From NCBI GenBank assembly GCA_964537285.1, contig CAZHZT010000003.1, forward strand, positions 1 through 64,000: 64,000 bases of DNA. Reading direction: 5' to 3'. Below, in pieces: positions 1-7,969 of this stretch. Below the pieces are notes generated by a model, which was not told the DNA's origin, did not search any database, and saw nothing but the letters and a program-made list of their open reading frames with translations. Within the stretch, counting starts at the first letter, position 1; every line of letters begins with the position of its first letter. The DNA is from CAZHZT01 sp964537285 (GTDB lineage Bacteria > Bacteroidota > Bacteroidia > Chitinophagales > Saprospiraceae). The position numbers and the translations under genes were made by a program.

Positions 1-54
1 TTGAAAGGGTTATCATTTTGAAGTTCCATTTTCCACAATTTATGTCAAAGAACT
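1..54. repeat. Right half of a family A hairpin element
   Basis: The window opens inside a copy of the recurring hairpin element (family A). The visible part runs through the inner arm and ends with the terminal inverted repeat, seen here as GTCAAAGAAC at 44-53. The left half lies outside the window. It sits just upstream of msrB. Confidence 0.75.
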
Positions 55-84
55 ACATTTTTAACATAACAAAATTAACAAATC

Positions 85-546
85 ATGCTTAAGTGGAATG
101 ATATCATAAGATTTGCGAACCAAGGGAACCCTACTCCTGATCGCAAAGTCGTAAAAACGGATGCTGAGTGGAAAACTCAATTATCTGTGGAGGAATACAG
201 AGTAACACGCCTTAAAGGTACAGAAAGAGCCTTTAGCTCGGAAGTCTGTAGCTTGTTTGAGCCAGGTCTCTATGCTTGTGTATGCTGTGACACCCTGCTT
301 TTTGACGCAAGCGAGAAGTTCGAAAGTGGCACGGGCTGGCCTTCTTTCACACAACCTATTAAAGAGAATGCCGTTGCTTATAACCAGGATAGCTCCCATG
401 GTATGCGTCGAATAGAAGCCGTTTGTAATACCTGCGATGCGCACCTGGGGCATATTTTCCCGGATGGTCCTGCTCCTAGCGGGCTGCGATATTGCATAAA
501 TGCTGTTGCAATGAAAAAAATAGAAGCATCTGTAGAAGAAAATTAG
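85..546 (+). CDS. msrB: Peptide methionine-R-sulfoxide reductase MsrB
   Basis: It reduces methionine-R-sulfoxide in oxidised proteins, in the cytoplasm with thioredoxin as usual reductant. The 153-residue length is that of a single-domain MsrB. Two CxxC pairs (C65/C68 and C114/C117) form the structural zinc site, and the catalytic cysteine is C137 in the RYCIN motif. The SGTGWPSF motif near residue 81 is typical of the family; C55 could be the resolving cysteine. The frame starts at ATG 85 after an AT-rich leader following a family A half-element. It is followed at once by a long hairpin (553-649), so it is probably transcribed alone. Confidence 0.95.
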   Translation: MLKWNDIIRFANQGNPTPDRKVVKTDAEWKTQLSVEEYRVTRLKGTERAFSSEVCSLFEPGLYACVCCDTLLFDASEKFESGTGWPSFTQPIKENAVAYNQDSSHGMRRIEAVCNTCDAHLGHIFPDGPAPSGLRYCINAVAMKKIEASVEEN

Positions 547-552
547 AAAATT

Positions 553-649
553 TAAGTTAAAAATTATAGCATTGTTCCTGGCCATTGAGCTTCTTCGTTC
601 TTTGACAAGAAGCTCAATGGCCAGGAACAATGCTATAATTTCTAACTTA
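553..649. terminator. Long hairpin downstream of msrB
   Basis: Arms of about 43 nt (553-595 and 607-649) pair with one mismatch around an 11-nt loop. The loop contains GTTCTTTGAC, the exact terminal sequence of the family A elements. It begins 6 nt after the msrB stop, so it can act as a terminator; the loop content suggests a link to the mobile hairpins. Confidence 0.7.
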
Positions 650-657
650 AAAAAGAC

Positions 658-769
658 CGTTCTTTGACAAATTGTGTGGAACTTCAAAATGATATGCCTT
701 GAATGCTCTTGTGGCTGAAAGGATTATCATTTTGAAGTTCCATTTTTTCACAATTTATGTCAAAGAACT
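658..769. mobile_element. Family A MITE-like element with 8-bp TSD
   Basis: This 112-bp near-palindrome has terminal inverted repeats GTTCTTTGAC and GTCAAAGAAC. It is flanked by an exact 8-bp direct repeat, AAAAAGAC, at 650-657 and 770-777. It has no coding capacity. The right duplication ends 3 nt before the ATG of the radical-SAM gene, so the insertion defines that gene's leader. Confidence 0.85.
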
Positions 770-780
770 AAAAAGACAAA

Positions 781-2181
781 ATGGCACAGGAAAAAAACTA
801 TATTTACTACGATCATACCATCAGTCTTTGCAATGAATGCCACCTCCCCATCAGCGCAAAGATCATTTTTCAGGACGACAAGGTCTTTCTAAGCAAATTT
901 TGCAAGCAGCACGGCCACCAAAAAGTGCTGATAGCAGATGATATTGAATACTACAAACAAATCAGAAACTACAATAAAGCCTCTGAATACCCCAATCGCC
1001 CGCATACCGAAACCATCCATGGCTGCCCTTACGATTGTGGCATCTGCCCTGATCACGAACAACACTCCTGCCTAACCCTTATCGAAGTAACCGATCGCTG
1101 CAACCTCTCTTGTCCAACTTGCTACGCCAGTTCCTCCCCTACTCATGGAAGACACCGGACTGTGGAAGAAATTGAGCGCATGATGGATATCATAGTAGAG
1201 AGCGAAGGGGAGCCGGATGTAGTTCAGATTAGTGGGGGAGAACCCACTATCCATCCTGATTTTTTCAAGATCCTTGATATTGCCAAAGCCAAGCCCATCA
1301 AACACCTCATGGTCAATACCAATGGAATCCGGATTGCTAAGGACCGGGAGTTTACCAAGCGCCTGGCATCTTATATGCCCGACTTTGAAATTTATCTGCA
1401 ATTTGACTCTTTTCAGGCTGATGTTTTGAAACAACTCCGAGGCCTCGATTTAACGGCCTCCCGCCAAAAAGCCATTGATCACTTAAATGAATTTAATCTC
1501 TCAACAACTTTAGTCGTCACATTACAAAAAGGACTGAATGATCACGAAATCGGAGACATCATCGAATACGCCCTCAAGCAACCTTGTGTCAGAGGGGTTA
1601 CCTTCCAACCAACAACGGTTAGTGGCCGGTTAGAAAACTTCGACCCTTCAAAAGATCGGTTAACTTTAACGGAAGTAAGAAGAAAGATCCTGGAGCAATC
1701 TCCCGTTTTTCAACCTAATGACCTGGTACCCGTCCCCTGTAATCCAGATGCCTTGGCAATGGCTTATGCCCTCAAATTAGGAGATTGTACTTATCCACTT
1801 ACTCATCTTATCGATCCGGAAGTTTTGTTGAATAATTCAAAAAATACCATTGTTTACGAACAAGATGAGAAACTACACGAGCACGTACTGAAGGTATTCA
1901 GTACGGCAAGTTCAGTAGATGCCATCGAAGAAGAATTCAAACAACTCCTCTGTTGCCTCCCCGATATCGCCGCCCCCGGCCTGGCATACGAAAATTTATT
2001 CCGAATTATCATCATGAACTTCATGGATGCCTATGATTTTGATGTCAGGGCCATCAAAAAATCATGTGTGCACATTGTTTCAAAAGATGGAAAAGTCATT
2101 CCTTTTGAAACGATGAATTTGTTTTATAGAGAAGAATTTAGAGAAAAGCTGGAAAACATTAGAGAAAGAGTAATGATATGA
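781..2181 (+). CDS. Radical SAM protein, Tes-like (tetraether lipid synthase family)
   Basis: The radical-SAM CxxxCxxC motif is C107/C111/C114, and the GGEP motif that contacts SAM is near 152-155. Ahead of it lie two further metal-binding clusters: C17/C20 with C41 and nearby H44/H46 (rubredoxin-like knuckles) and C82/C86/C89 with C97 (a CPYDCGICPDH motif). This arrangement is what I recall for archaeal MJ0619/Tes, which joins lipid tails through unactivated carbons; bacterial relatives are mostly uncharacterised. Length is 466 residues. In the C-terminal part C431 is in a CVH motif, but a later family cysteine seems replaced by E (PFETMNLFYR). It overlaps the next gene by ATGA. Lipid substrate is inference; another unactivated C-H substrate is possible. 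Confidence 0.7.
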   Translation: MAQEKNYIYYDHTISLCNECHLPISAKIIFQDDKVFLSKFCKQHGHQKVLIADDIEYYKQIRNYNKASEYPNRPHTETIHGCPYDCGICPDHEQHSCLTLIEVTDRCNLSCPTCYASSSPTHGRHRTVEEIERMMDIIVESEGEPDVVQISGGEPTIHPDFFKILDIAKAKPIKHLMVNTNGIRIAKDREFTKRLASYMPDFEIYLQFDSFQADVLKQLRGLDLTASRQKAIDHLNEFNLSTTLVVTLQKGLNDHEIGDIIEYALKQPCVRGVTFQPTTVSGRLENFDPSKDRLTLTEVRRKILEQSPVFQPNDLVPVPCNPDALAMAYALKLGDCTYPLTHLIDPEVLLNNSKNTIVYEQDEKLHEHVLKVFSTASSVDAIEEEFKQLLCCLPDIAAPGLAYENLFRIIIMNFMDAYDFDVRAIKKSCVHIVSKDGKVIPFETMNLFYREEFREKLENIRERVMI

Positions 2182-2447
2182 AGTTATTTGAAAAAGTATT
2201 GCTGTTCAATTTTCTGATTATGATTGCCTACTCAGCATTGATGCGATTGCACCCAAATGGCAATCATCCATTGGGAAAGCTGGCCTTTTTCTTTATAGGC
2301 ATTGCCTTTCAGATAGCCATCAACATCATACTGGCTATTACATTTTTGATTCTAAAGAAAAATGAACAAAGTGAAGCCTATTTCATCTCCATAGGTTTGC
2401 TGTTAGTTGTCGGTATCCCAGCCTGCTATGGGAATGCGTTTATTTGA
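2178..2447 (+). CDS. Small membrane protein coupled to the radical-SAM gene
   Basis: The 89-residue product has about three hydrophobic segments (roughly 5-22, 31-59 and 69-86) with a short polar KKNEQSE loop before the last. I recognise no family. Its ATG overlaps the stop of the radical-SAM gene in an ATGA arrangement, which implies translational coupling and a shared transcript. An accessory or membrane-anchoring role for the upstream enzyme is an inference from position only. Confidence 0.75.
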   Translation: MKLFEKVLLFNFLIMIAYSALMRLHPNGNHPLGKLAFFFIGIAFQIAINIILAITFLILKKNEQSEAYFISIGLLLVVGIPACYGNAFI

Positions 2448-2464
2448 CATTCAATCAAGGAACT

Positions 2465-2608
2465 ATGAAACCAACTTACTCTATCGTCCTTATTAACCTG
2501 GGCTTGCTTATCCTATATTCCATAATCTTTCTTTTCATCGCACCGGAAGGCCCCTACCGAGCGATCGGCGTAATGATAGGAATTGCAATTACAATGGTTG
2601 CTTTCTGA
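2465..2608 (+). CDS. Very small membrane protein (47 aa)
   Basis: A 47-codon frame begins 17 nt after the preceding stop, in the same orientation, with an AAGGA-like stretch before the ATG. It encodes two hydrophobic helices (about residues 6-26 and 33-46) separated by a short APEGPYR turn. Size, spacing and hydrophobic pattern match its neighbour, so it is probably the third gene of the radical-SAM cassette. No family is recognised. The antisense frames across it are judged spurious. Confidence 0.55.
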   Translation: MKPTYSIVLINLGLLILYSIIFLFIAPEGPYRAIGVMIGIAITMVAF

Positions 2609-2849
2609 CGGAGCAGGCGCTCTCGTTCTGCAAAACCATCCCGGGAATGGCCCTCTTGCTCTAAAAATTGAATGGATTGATCTCTTATCTTTTGCCAATG
2701 AATTTCCGTTGTGCATGTTTGCAGGGAAAGCAGATAATAATGGCCGAAGCAAGCCTTAATGCGCGATAATGACTCCATGAAACAGAAATAGGTTATAGTT
2801 AACGTATTCTCTCCCGAAATCCCTTTTTCTTAAAGTTTAACTGATCACT

Positions 2850-4556
2850 ATGAAAAAATATTCTTTCGTCTTTTTTATACAATTATTCTGTACAGCCTTA
2901 GCTGCACAAATTAATATGGCCGATTACGCCGGCCAATGGGAAGGCTTACTCCCCAACTCCAACGCTTTTCATTTTGAACTAGAGCTAAACAAAGAGCGCT
3001 CAGGATACATGTTTATAATGAAAAATGGCCAACACACAATCAGTACACCTCTGGAGCAAAATGGAGAAATGTTCAGCGGTTCACTTCGCGAAAGGCAAAC
3101 GATTGTAGGTTATTTTAACGAAGACAAATCCGAATTCAGAGGCTTTATCCAATCAGGTATTCTGCAATATAACATCAGCATTAAAAAGGGAGGCTCTAAC
3201 CAATGGAATATGCTCATGGTCAGGGAAATGCTTAGTCGCATCTACCTGAGCATAGAGGATGCTGAAGGAGAAAACTACAGCGCTTACCCGTTTTTTCAGG
3301 ACAATCGCTTCACGGGTACCTGGTGTGGGAACTTTCAAAAAGAAGGCAACAAACTTTACTTTTCAGACTTTAAAACGGGCCTGAACTTCGAAGGAATCCC
3401 GGAAAAAGAAAAAATCACCCTTAAATTACTGGTTGCCGATAAAACCATTGCAGAAATCCCTTTCCAACGATCAACAGAAGAATGGAGCTTTGGACATGAT
3501 GATATTGGCTTGCGCCCTGGCTACAACCTTCCTGAAAGAGAGAGGCAAAAAGCTGTGAGGAAGCCCACTTTACCTGATGTTCCTCACCCAGAGTATCTTA
3601 AGCAACTAACGGATAGCATTGTAAGCCAAACACTAACCCAAACACATGCGGTAGTTATTTCACACAAAGGTGAGAATGTTTATGAAAAGTACTTCTCTGC
3701 TTATCAGGAATGGATCCCTCATGACCAGCGTTCCGCTTCCAAAAGCATTGCTTCAGCTATGATCGGTATTGCCATTGATCAGGGAATTATTCCGAGCGAT
3801 GAAAGCTTTCTACATGAGTTTCTCCCCGAAGAATACGCCCCAAAGATGATGGAAGACGGCCGAAAAGCTAAAATCCGCATTAAAGATCTGCTAACTATGA
3901 GCTCCGGCCTCGATGCCGTTGATTTTGGAGTTGATAGAAATTCTGCTGCTTCTGAAGGAAATTACCAAAACAGCCCGGATTGGTTGAATACGGTTTTAAA
4001 CGCCAATATGATTAATGAGCCCGGGAAACATGCCCTTTACGGCTCTGCTAAACCATATTTGCTAGGTGTCGCTTTAAATCAAAAGCTTGACATTCCTTTA
4101 GCAATCTACATGGATCAGCAACTTTTTGCCAAACTTGGAGTCGATAATTATATCATCCAAAACGATATTTCCGGAGTCCCCTATTTTGGCGGTGGAATGT
4201 ATCTTATGCCTAAGGACATGTTAAAGTTTGGACAATTATACCTCAACAATGGGGTGATAAACGGAGAAAAGCTAATTTCAAAGGAATGGATTAACAAATC
4301 CTTCGAAAGACATTTGATTCTTGAAAATACCAACGATAAAAACCCTTATGGTTATCTTTGGTGGCATAAAGATTATGAATTTAAAGGTCGAACCATTGCA
4401 TCCATAGAAGCAAGGGGTTCCGGAGGGCAATACATTATGGTCGTCCCTGAATTGGAATTAGTCGTAGCCATTACTTCTGGTAATTTTCGCAATGGCCGCT
4501 TCTGGCAGCCGGAACTTATCCTGGAAAAATATATTTTGCCGGCCTTTATAAATTAG
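2850..4556 (+). CDS. Exported serine hydrolase, beta-lactamase/PBP-like fold
   Basis: A signal peptide (residues 1-19, ending LAAQ) precedes a beta-rich region of about 220 residues of unknown fold. A class C beta-lactamase-like domain (PF00144 type) follows. The SxxK nucleophile motif is S295-K298, the second motif is Y397-G-S, and a glycine-rich strand near the C-terminus (RGSGGQY) stands in for KTG. Such proteins are usually periplasmic esterases or peptidases rather than true beta-lactamases. Length is 568 residues. It is followed by a family C hairpin and appears monocistronic. Confidence 0.85.
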   Translation: MKKYSFVFFIQLFCTALAAQINMADYAGQWEGLLPNSNAFHFELELNKERSGYMFIMKNGQHTISTPLEQNGEMFSGSLRERQTIVGYFNEDKSEFRGFIQSGILQYNISIKKGGSNQWNMLMVREMLSRIYLSIEDAEGENYSAYPFFQDNRFTGTWCGNFQKEGNKLYFSDFKTGLNFEGIPEKEKITLKLLVADKTIAEIPFQRSTEEWSFGHDDIGLRPGYNLPERERQKAVRKPTLPDVPHPEYLKQLTDSIVSQTLTQTHAVVISHKGENVYEKYFSAYQEWIPHDQRSASKSIASAMIGIAIDQGIIPSDESFLHEFLPEEYAPKMMEDGRKAKIRIKDLLTMSSGLDAVDFGVDRNSAASEGNYQNSPDWLNTVLNANMINEPGKHALYGSAKPYLLGVALNQKLDIPLAIYMDQQLFAKLGVDNYIIQNDISGVPYFGGGMYLMPKDMLKFGQLYLNNGVINGEKLISKEWINKSFERHLILENTNDKNPYGYLWWHKDYEFKGRTIASIEARGSGGQYIMVVPELELVVAITSGNFRNGRFWQPELILEKYILPAFIN

Positions 4557-4608
4557 GGTTTATTTTAAAATAATGGCTATGGCAGCAATTCCTTTAAAGC
4601 TATTTTAT

Positions 4609-4756
4609 CAGCAATTCTCGCCTTGGAAATCCAAGGTAAAACTTACATTACAGGGGGCCGAAAGGGCCATTTTGCAAAGCAAAATAGCCCTTTCGGCCCC
4701 CTGTAAAGAAATTTCGCAATGTAGGCGCCTTTATTTTCCAAAGCGAGAATCTCTGA
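4609..4756. mobile_element. Family C hairpin element, copy 1
   Basis: Outer terminal repeats CAGCAATTCTCGCCTTGG (left) and the complement of CAGAGATTCTCGCTTTGG (right) enclose a strong inner hairpin with about 26-nt arms. The inner hairpin is centred near 4679 and has one mismatch. The same ends recur at 53115-53287. A 64-codon frame running through it is just hairpin translated, not a gene. No clear target duplication is visible for this copy. Confidence 0.65.
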
Positions 4757-4786
4757 TTTTTTACTGAATTAAGTATAAGATTTTCA

Positions 4787-5899
4787 ATGAGCATTGAAAT
4801 CCCTGATCTTCTAGCCATATTTTTCTCCGGTTTTGGCGTTACACTCTGTCTGGTAGTGGGTATTCAGGTTTTATTCCGCAAAACAGGCGTCGGGCAAACC
4901 AACATTCTACTTGGCCTGCTACTTATTTTGAATGCGTTGACATTGGGAAACGCCCTCTTATCCATGACGGGCATTTCTTCTCAGTATCAGTTTCTATATT
5001 TTTTGCCCCTTAACTTCAGTCTTAGCCTTGGGCCCCTGTTTTACTTTTTCATTCGCTCACGAGTACAACCAAGCTTTCGCCTTCAAAAAAAGCACCTAAT
5101 TCATGCCGTACTTCCTTTGATGCAATTCCTTTTTTACCTTTCTATTGGCTTCCGTTCCATGGAATTTAAAAGTTATATGTGGAGAAATTGGGTAGGCCCC
5201 TACATTCAATTCATTGAAGAAGGGCTATTGTTGATTCTTGGAGTTGCTTATCTATATGCTTCCTATCGACTTCTAACCAAAGAAGTGCCTGAAGCCCTTT
5301 GGAAAAAGCCCGTATATAAATGGCTCAAGCGGTTCACCCTCTCCTTGGGTTTTCTTTTTTTGCTAAGTGAAATTTACGAAATAACCGACTGGATCCTTTA
5401 CGGGTTTTATGAATACAACCTTTTCAATACCCCTTGGATGGCCTTCCCTCTAAAACTTACCTATGCAGGCATTAGCCTGATCATTGGATACAATGCATTT
5501 ATACATCAGCATCAAGCGTTAATCATTCCTAAGGCAACCTCCCCACCCAAATCATCCTTAAAGTCAAAAATTGAGGAATTATTCGAAGTTAAAAAAGTAC
5601 ATCTTGATCCGGAACTTAATCTGGAGTCTTTCTCCAAAATGCTGGGAATTCCCAAAAATACGGTATCCAGCACACTAAGTCAACAAGGCGAAACCTTCCG
5701 GGGCATCCTCAATCGCTATAGAGTAAAAGAATTCGTTCAATATATTGAACAAGGCAAACACGACCAATACACGCTTTTGAGCCTCGCCATGGAATCCGGC
5801 TTCAACTCAAAAGCCTCTTTTAACCGCGTTTTTAAATCATTGAAAGGTGTCAGCCCCTCAACCTACCTAAGCGAAAAACGATCAACGATCAGCAGCTAA
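4787..5899 (+). CDS. Membrane-bound AraC-family transcriptional regulator
   Basis: The N-terminal 245 residues hold about seven hydrophobic helices. The C-terminal 110 residues form an AraC/XylS double helix-turn-helix: the first helix pair includes LNLESFSKMLGIPKNTVS and the second includes LSLAMESGFNSKASFNRVFK, followed by the GVSPSTYL signature. The design is common in Bacteroidota, where the membrane part is thought to sense a ligand. The target is unknown; the downstream DoxX gene is the nearest candidate. Length is 370 residues. Confidence 0.85.
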   Translation: MSIEIPDLLAIFFSGFGVTLCLVVGIQVLFRKTGVGQTNILLGLLLILNALTLGNALLSMTGISSQYQFLYFLPLNFSLSLGPLFYFFIRSRVQPSFRLQKKHLIHAVLPLMQFLFYLSIGFRSMEFKSYMWRNWVGPYIQFIEEGLLLILGVAYLYASYRLLTKEVPEALWKKPVYKWLKRFTLSLGFLFLLSEIYEITDWILYGFYEYNLFNTPWMAFPLKLTYAGISLIIGYNAFIHQHQALIIPKATSPPKSSLKSKIEELFEVKKVHLDPELNLESFSKMLGIPKNTVSSTLSQQGETFRGILNRYRVKEFVQYIEQGKHDQYTLLSLAMESGFNSKASFNRVFKSLKGVSPSTYLSEKRSTISS

Positions 5900-5901
5900 A
5901 T

Positions 5902-5943
5902 CCCCGTTTCCCGTTCACCGTTCACCGTTTCCCGTCCCCCGTT
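5902..5943. repeat. Degenerate short tandem repeat
   Basis: Words of the type CCGTTCA/CCGTTTC are repeated about five times immediately after the stop of the AraC gene. This low-complexity text-like repeat resembles those seen at 13996-14104 and in the family B arms. Confidence 0.6.
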
Positions 5944-6040
5944 TATGGTTTATCGTTATCAGTCTCAAAATGCATTTTGAGGCGCTTCATTTCAGTAATT
6001 TCCCCACTTTTGGAACATCATTAACCAAAAAAATTACACC

Positions 6041-6901
6041 ATGTTAAAAAAGACGTTCATTAGACTAATGACTCCTGTAAGCTTGCCTAATTGGATTTCT
6101 GAGATCATGATCGCCATTCCGCGCATCCTTGCCGGCTTATTACTTTCCATCGATTTTGGGAGCAGCAAATTCGGGATGCCCTGGACCGATCCGGAAAAAG
6201 GCCTTTCCCTTTTTGAAGTAGCCAGCTGGTTTCCGGAAGATGTAGCAAAATTCGGCATTCCTTTCAGCCTTGCGCCAACTTTTTTTGCCTGGATGGGCGC
6301 TGCCAGCGAAGCCATCGGAGGACTATTGTTAGCACTCGGCTTCCAAACCCGGCTTACAGGCTTCCTAATCTCTTGCACCATGCTCACCGCCATCTTTTTC
6401 CAGAAGTGGGGAGAAGGCACCTGGGGAATGTTGCCGGCAATGGGCTTCCTTTGGTTGGGAATTTATTCCATGGTGCTTGGCTCTGGCAAAATAGGCCTTG
6501 ACTACTGGATCATCAAACCTTTTAAAAAGACAGTTCCTTTGAAAGCAATGGCATTTGCTTGTATTCTTATTTTTGGCTTAAGCAGCTGCTCTACAAATTT
6601 CGCAACTATTGGCATTCCGCCACAGGAAGAATTCGTTCTTGGAGAACGGGAAGACGATAACTTTAAGGTTCAACTCAAGAACCTGAGTAACGAAACCATC
6701 CAGGTAAAAGCCGTTAATAAAAAATCAGGTGAAAGGACACAGGGCTTTGGCCTGGCGGCCAAAGGAGAAACTTCACTATACATCAGTAGCGAGGAAAAAG
6801 TAATTCTGGCGAATACCAATGATAAAGAAGTAAGCGTCAAGGCAAAATTGAATAAAAATGTAGAAGGCATGCGCTATCAACCTGTTTCGGAGGATAAGTA
6901 G
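6041..6901 (+). CDS. DoxX-family membrane protein fused to a lipoprotein-like domain
   Basis: Residues 1-155 look like a DoxX-type four-helix membrane domain (helices near 22-38, 80-100, 105-120 and 128-147). The frame then continues without a stop into a second hydrophobic stretch (169-182) with a lipobox-like LSSC at C183. About 100 polar residues follow, rich in charged beta-strands. Either this is a genuine fusion with a fifth helix and an extracytoplasmic tail, or translation can restart at M170 (base 6548) to give a free lipoprotein. DoxX proteins are linked to redox or sulfur metabolism, but no specific role can be read here. Confidence 0.75.
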   Translation: MLKKTFIRLMTPVSLPNWISEIMIAIPRILAGLLLSIDFGSSKFGMPWTDPEKGLSLFEVASWFPEDVAKFGIPFSLAPTFFAWMGAASEAIGGLLLALGFQTRLTGFLISCTMLTAIFFQKWGEGTWGMLPAMGFLWLGIYSMVLGSGKIGLDYWIIKPFKKTVPLKAMAFACILIFGLSSCSTNFATIGIPPQEEFVLGEREDDNFKVQLKNLSNETIQVKAVNKKSGERTQGFGLAAKGETSLYISSEEKVILANTNDKEVSVKAKLNKNVEGMRYQPVSEDK

Positions 6902-6915
6902 GGAGGGGTGAGGGG

Positions 6916-7021
6916 GTTGAAAGTTAGAAAGTAAAAAGTTTGTAAAGTTGAAAGTTAAAAGAAGTTGCGGCTTTGCCGCTTTTCAACTTTTAACTTTACA
7001 AACTTTCAACTTTATACTCTC
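6916..7021. repeat. Family B hairpin, copy 1
   Basis: Arms made of repeated AAAGTTGAAAGTT-like words pair around a GC-rich tip (GCGGCTTTGCCGC). Related copies lie at 7864-7969, 9486-9628 and 10798-10892. It follows the DoxX gene by 14 nt and could end its transcript. Confidence 0.75.
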
Positions 7022-7171
7022 TTTACGGTGTTTGGGAAGGATATGGTAAAGATAGGAAAAATTTGCGCCCCCCCGCAAGGATGGAGGGATTTTTTGTGCT
7101 AAAATAAAGAGGTGGTGGAATTATTTTATTAGTTTTAGTGTTATGCTGTTTATTAAAACCAATGCTCTTTT

Positions 7172-7399
7172 ATGACCGTACGAGAAAAAATATTGATTGA
7201 CTTGAACAGTATTGAAGATCCTTCCTTGCTAAATCAAATATTTGAATTCCTTCAAATTTTAACCAAACGACCTTCCGCTCCAATTAAGTCTAATAAGGCG
7301 CAGGTTTTAAGTTTTGCAGGTTCCATTGATAAGGAAGAAGCAGAAGAGATAAAAAAATCAATAGAAGAAGAATTTAACCAAATTGAAGGAGATTGGTAA
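7172..7399 (+). CDS. Probable antitoxin of a VapBC-type pair
   Basis: This acidic 75-residue protein lies 3 nt upstream of a PIN-domain toxin gene, in the usual antitoxin-first order. The N-terminus (residues 1-30) is helical and the C-terminal half is rich in E and K (KEEAEEIKKSIEEEF). This suits a disordered toxin-wrapping tail. I do not recognise a specific DNA-binding fold, although the start is reminiscent of DUF2281-like antitoxins. Autoregulation of the pair would be expected but no operator was identified. Confidence 0.7.
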   Translation: MTVREKILIDLNSIEDPSLLNQIFEFLQILTKRPSAPIKSNKAQVLSFAGSIDKEEAEEIKKSIEEEFNQIEGDW

Positions 7400-7402
7400 G
7401 TT

Positions 7403-7780
7403 ATGAAAATTGCCTTAGATACCAATATTGCTATTGATCTCTTGAATAATGATAGTAATACAATCCGTCTTATTGAATCCTTCGAAGAGATTTGCCTGCC
7501 AATTACTGTTTGTGGGGAGTTATTATATGGAGCTTTGAATTCTCAAAAGAGCACTCAAAATATTAAAAATTATAGCGCTTTTATTAAAAGTTGTATAACT
7601 TTAAATACCAACTCACTAGCAGCAGAGGAATATGCATCCATTCGACTAGGATTAAAAAAGAAAGGCAGGCCAATTCCAGAAAATGACATCTGGATTGCGG
7701 CGATCTGCAAAATTAATGATGTTCCACTCTACACCAGAGATAAACATTTTGGCTTTATTGAGGGACTAAGAATCGTTTAA
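7403..7780 (+). CDS. vapC: PIN-domain RNase toxin, VapC-like
   Basis: The 125-residue PIN domain carries the four acidic metal ligands expected of VapC toxins: D6 (LDTN), E39 (CGELLYG), D95 (ENDIW) and D113 (TRDKHF). VapC proteins cleave tRNA or rRNA and arrest growth unless bound by their antitoxin. The gene follows the small acidic antitoxin by 3 nt. Base composition is lower in GC than the adjacent secreted-protein genes, consistent with a mobile accessory module. Confidence 0.88.
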   Translation: MKIALDTNIAIDLLNNDSNTIRLIESFEEICLPITVCGELLYGALNSQKSTQNIKNYSAFIKSCITLNTNSLAAEEYASIRLGLKKKGRPIPENDIWIAAICKINDVPLYTRDKHFGFIEGLRIV

Positions 7781-7863
7781 TAGAATGGTAAAAGAAAAAT
7801 AAGACATACTCAAAAAGGTGTCCGTTAAACCCCAGCAACTCCCTCCCGCTCCACTAGATGTAA

Positions 7864-7969
7864 TTGAAAGTTTACCAGTTAAAAGTTTGTAAAGTAAAAA
7901 GTTTAAAAAGCGGCGAAGCCGCAAATACTTTCCAACTTTCAACTTTCTAACTTTCCACTTTATACTCTT
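7864..7969. repeat. Family B hairpin, copy 2, containing a gene end
   Basis: AAAGTT-word arms pair around a GCGGCGAAGCCGC tip. The stop codon (7947-7949) and the last residues (YKVES) of the AAA-ATPase-like gene on the minus strand lie inside the right arm, so the repeat has become the end of that gene. Confidence 0.75.

Noticed and set aside
181..687. 168-codon minus-strand frame across msrB
   Set aside because: It is antisense to a clear msrB and runs into two hairpins.
2554..2778. Two minus-strand frames (2513-2752 and 2554-2778)
   Set aside because: They overlap the 47-codon membrane gene, have no leader features, and no family is recognised; a decayed gene cannot be fully excluded.
4573..4767. 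64-codon plus-strand frame after the serine hydrolase
   Set aside because: It translates both arms of a family C hairpin, giving mirrored peptide segments.
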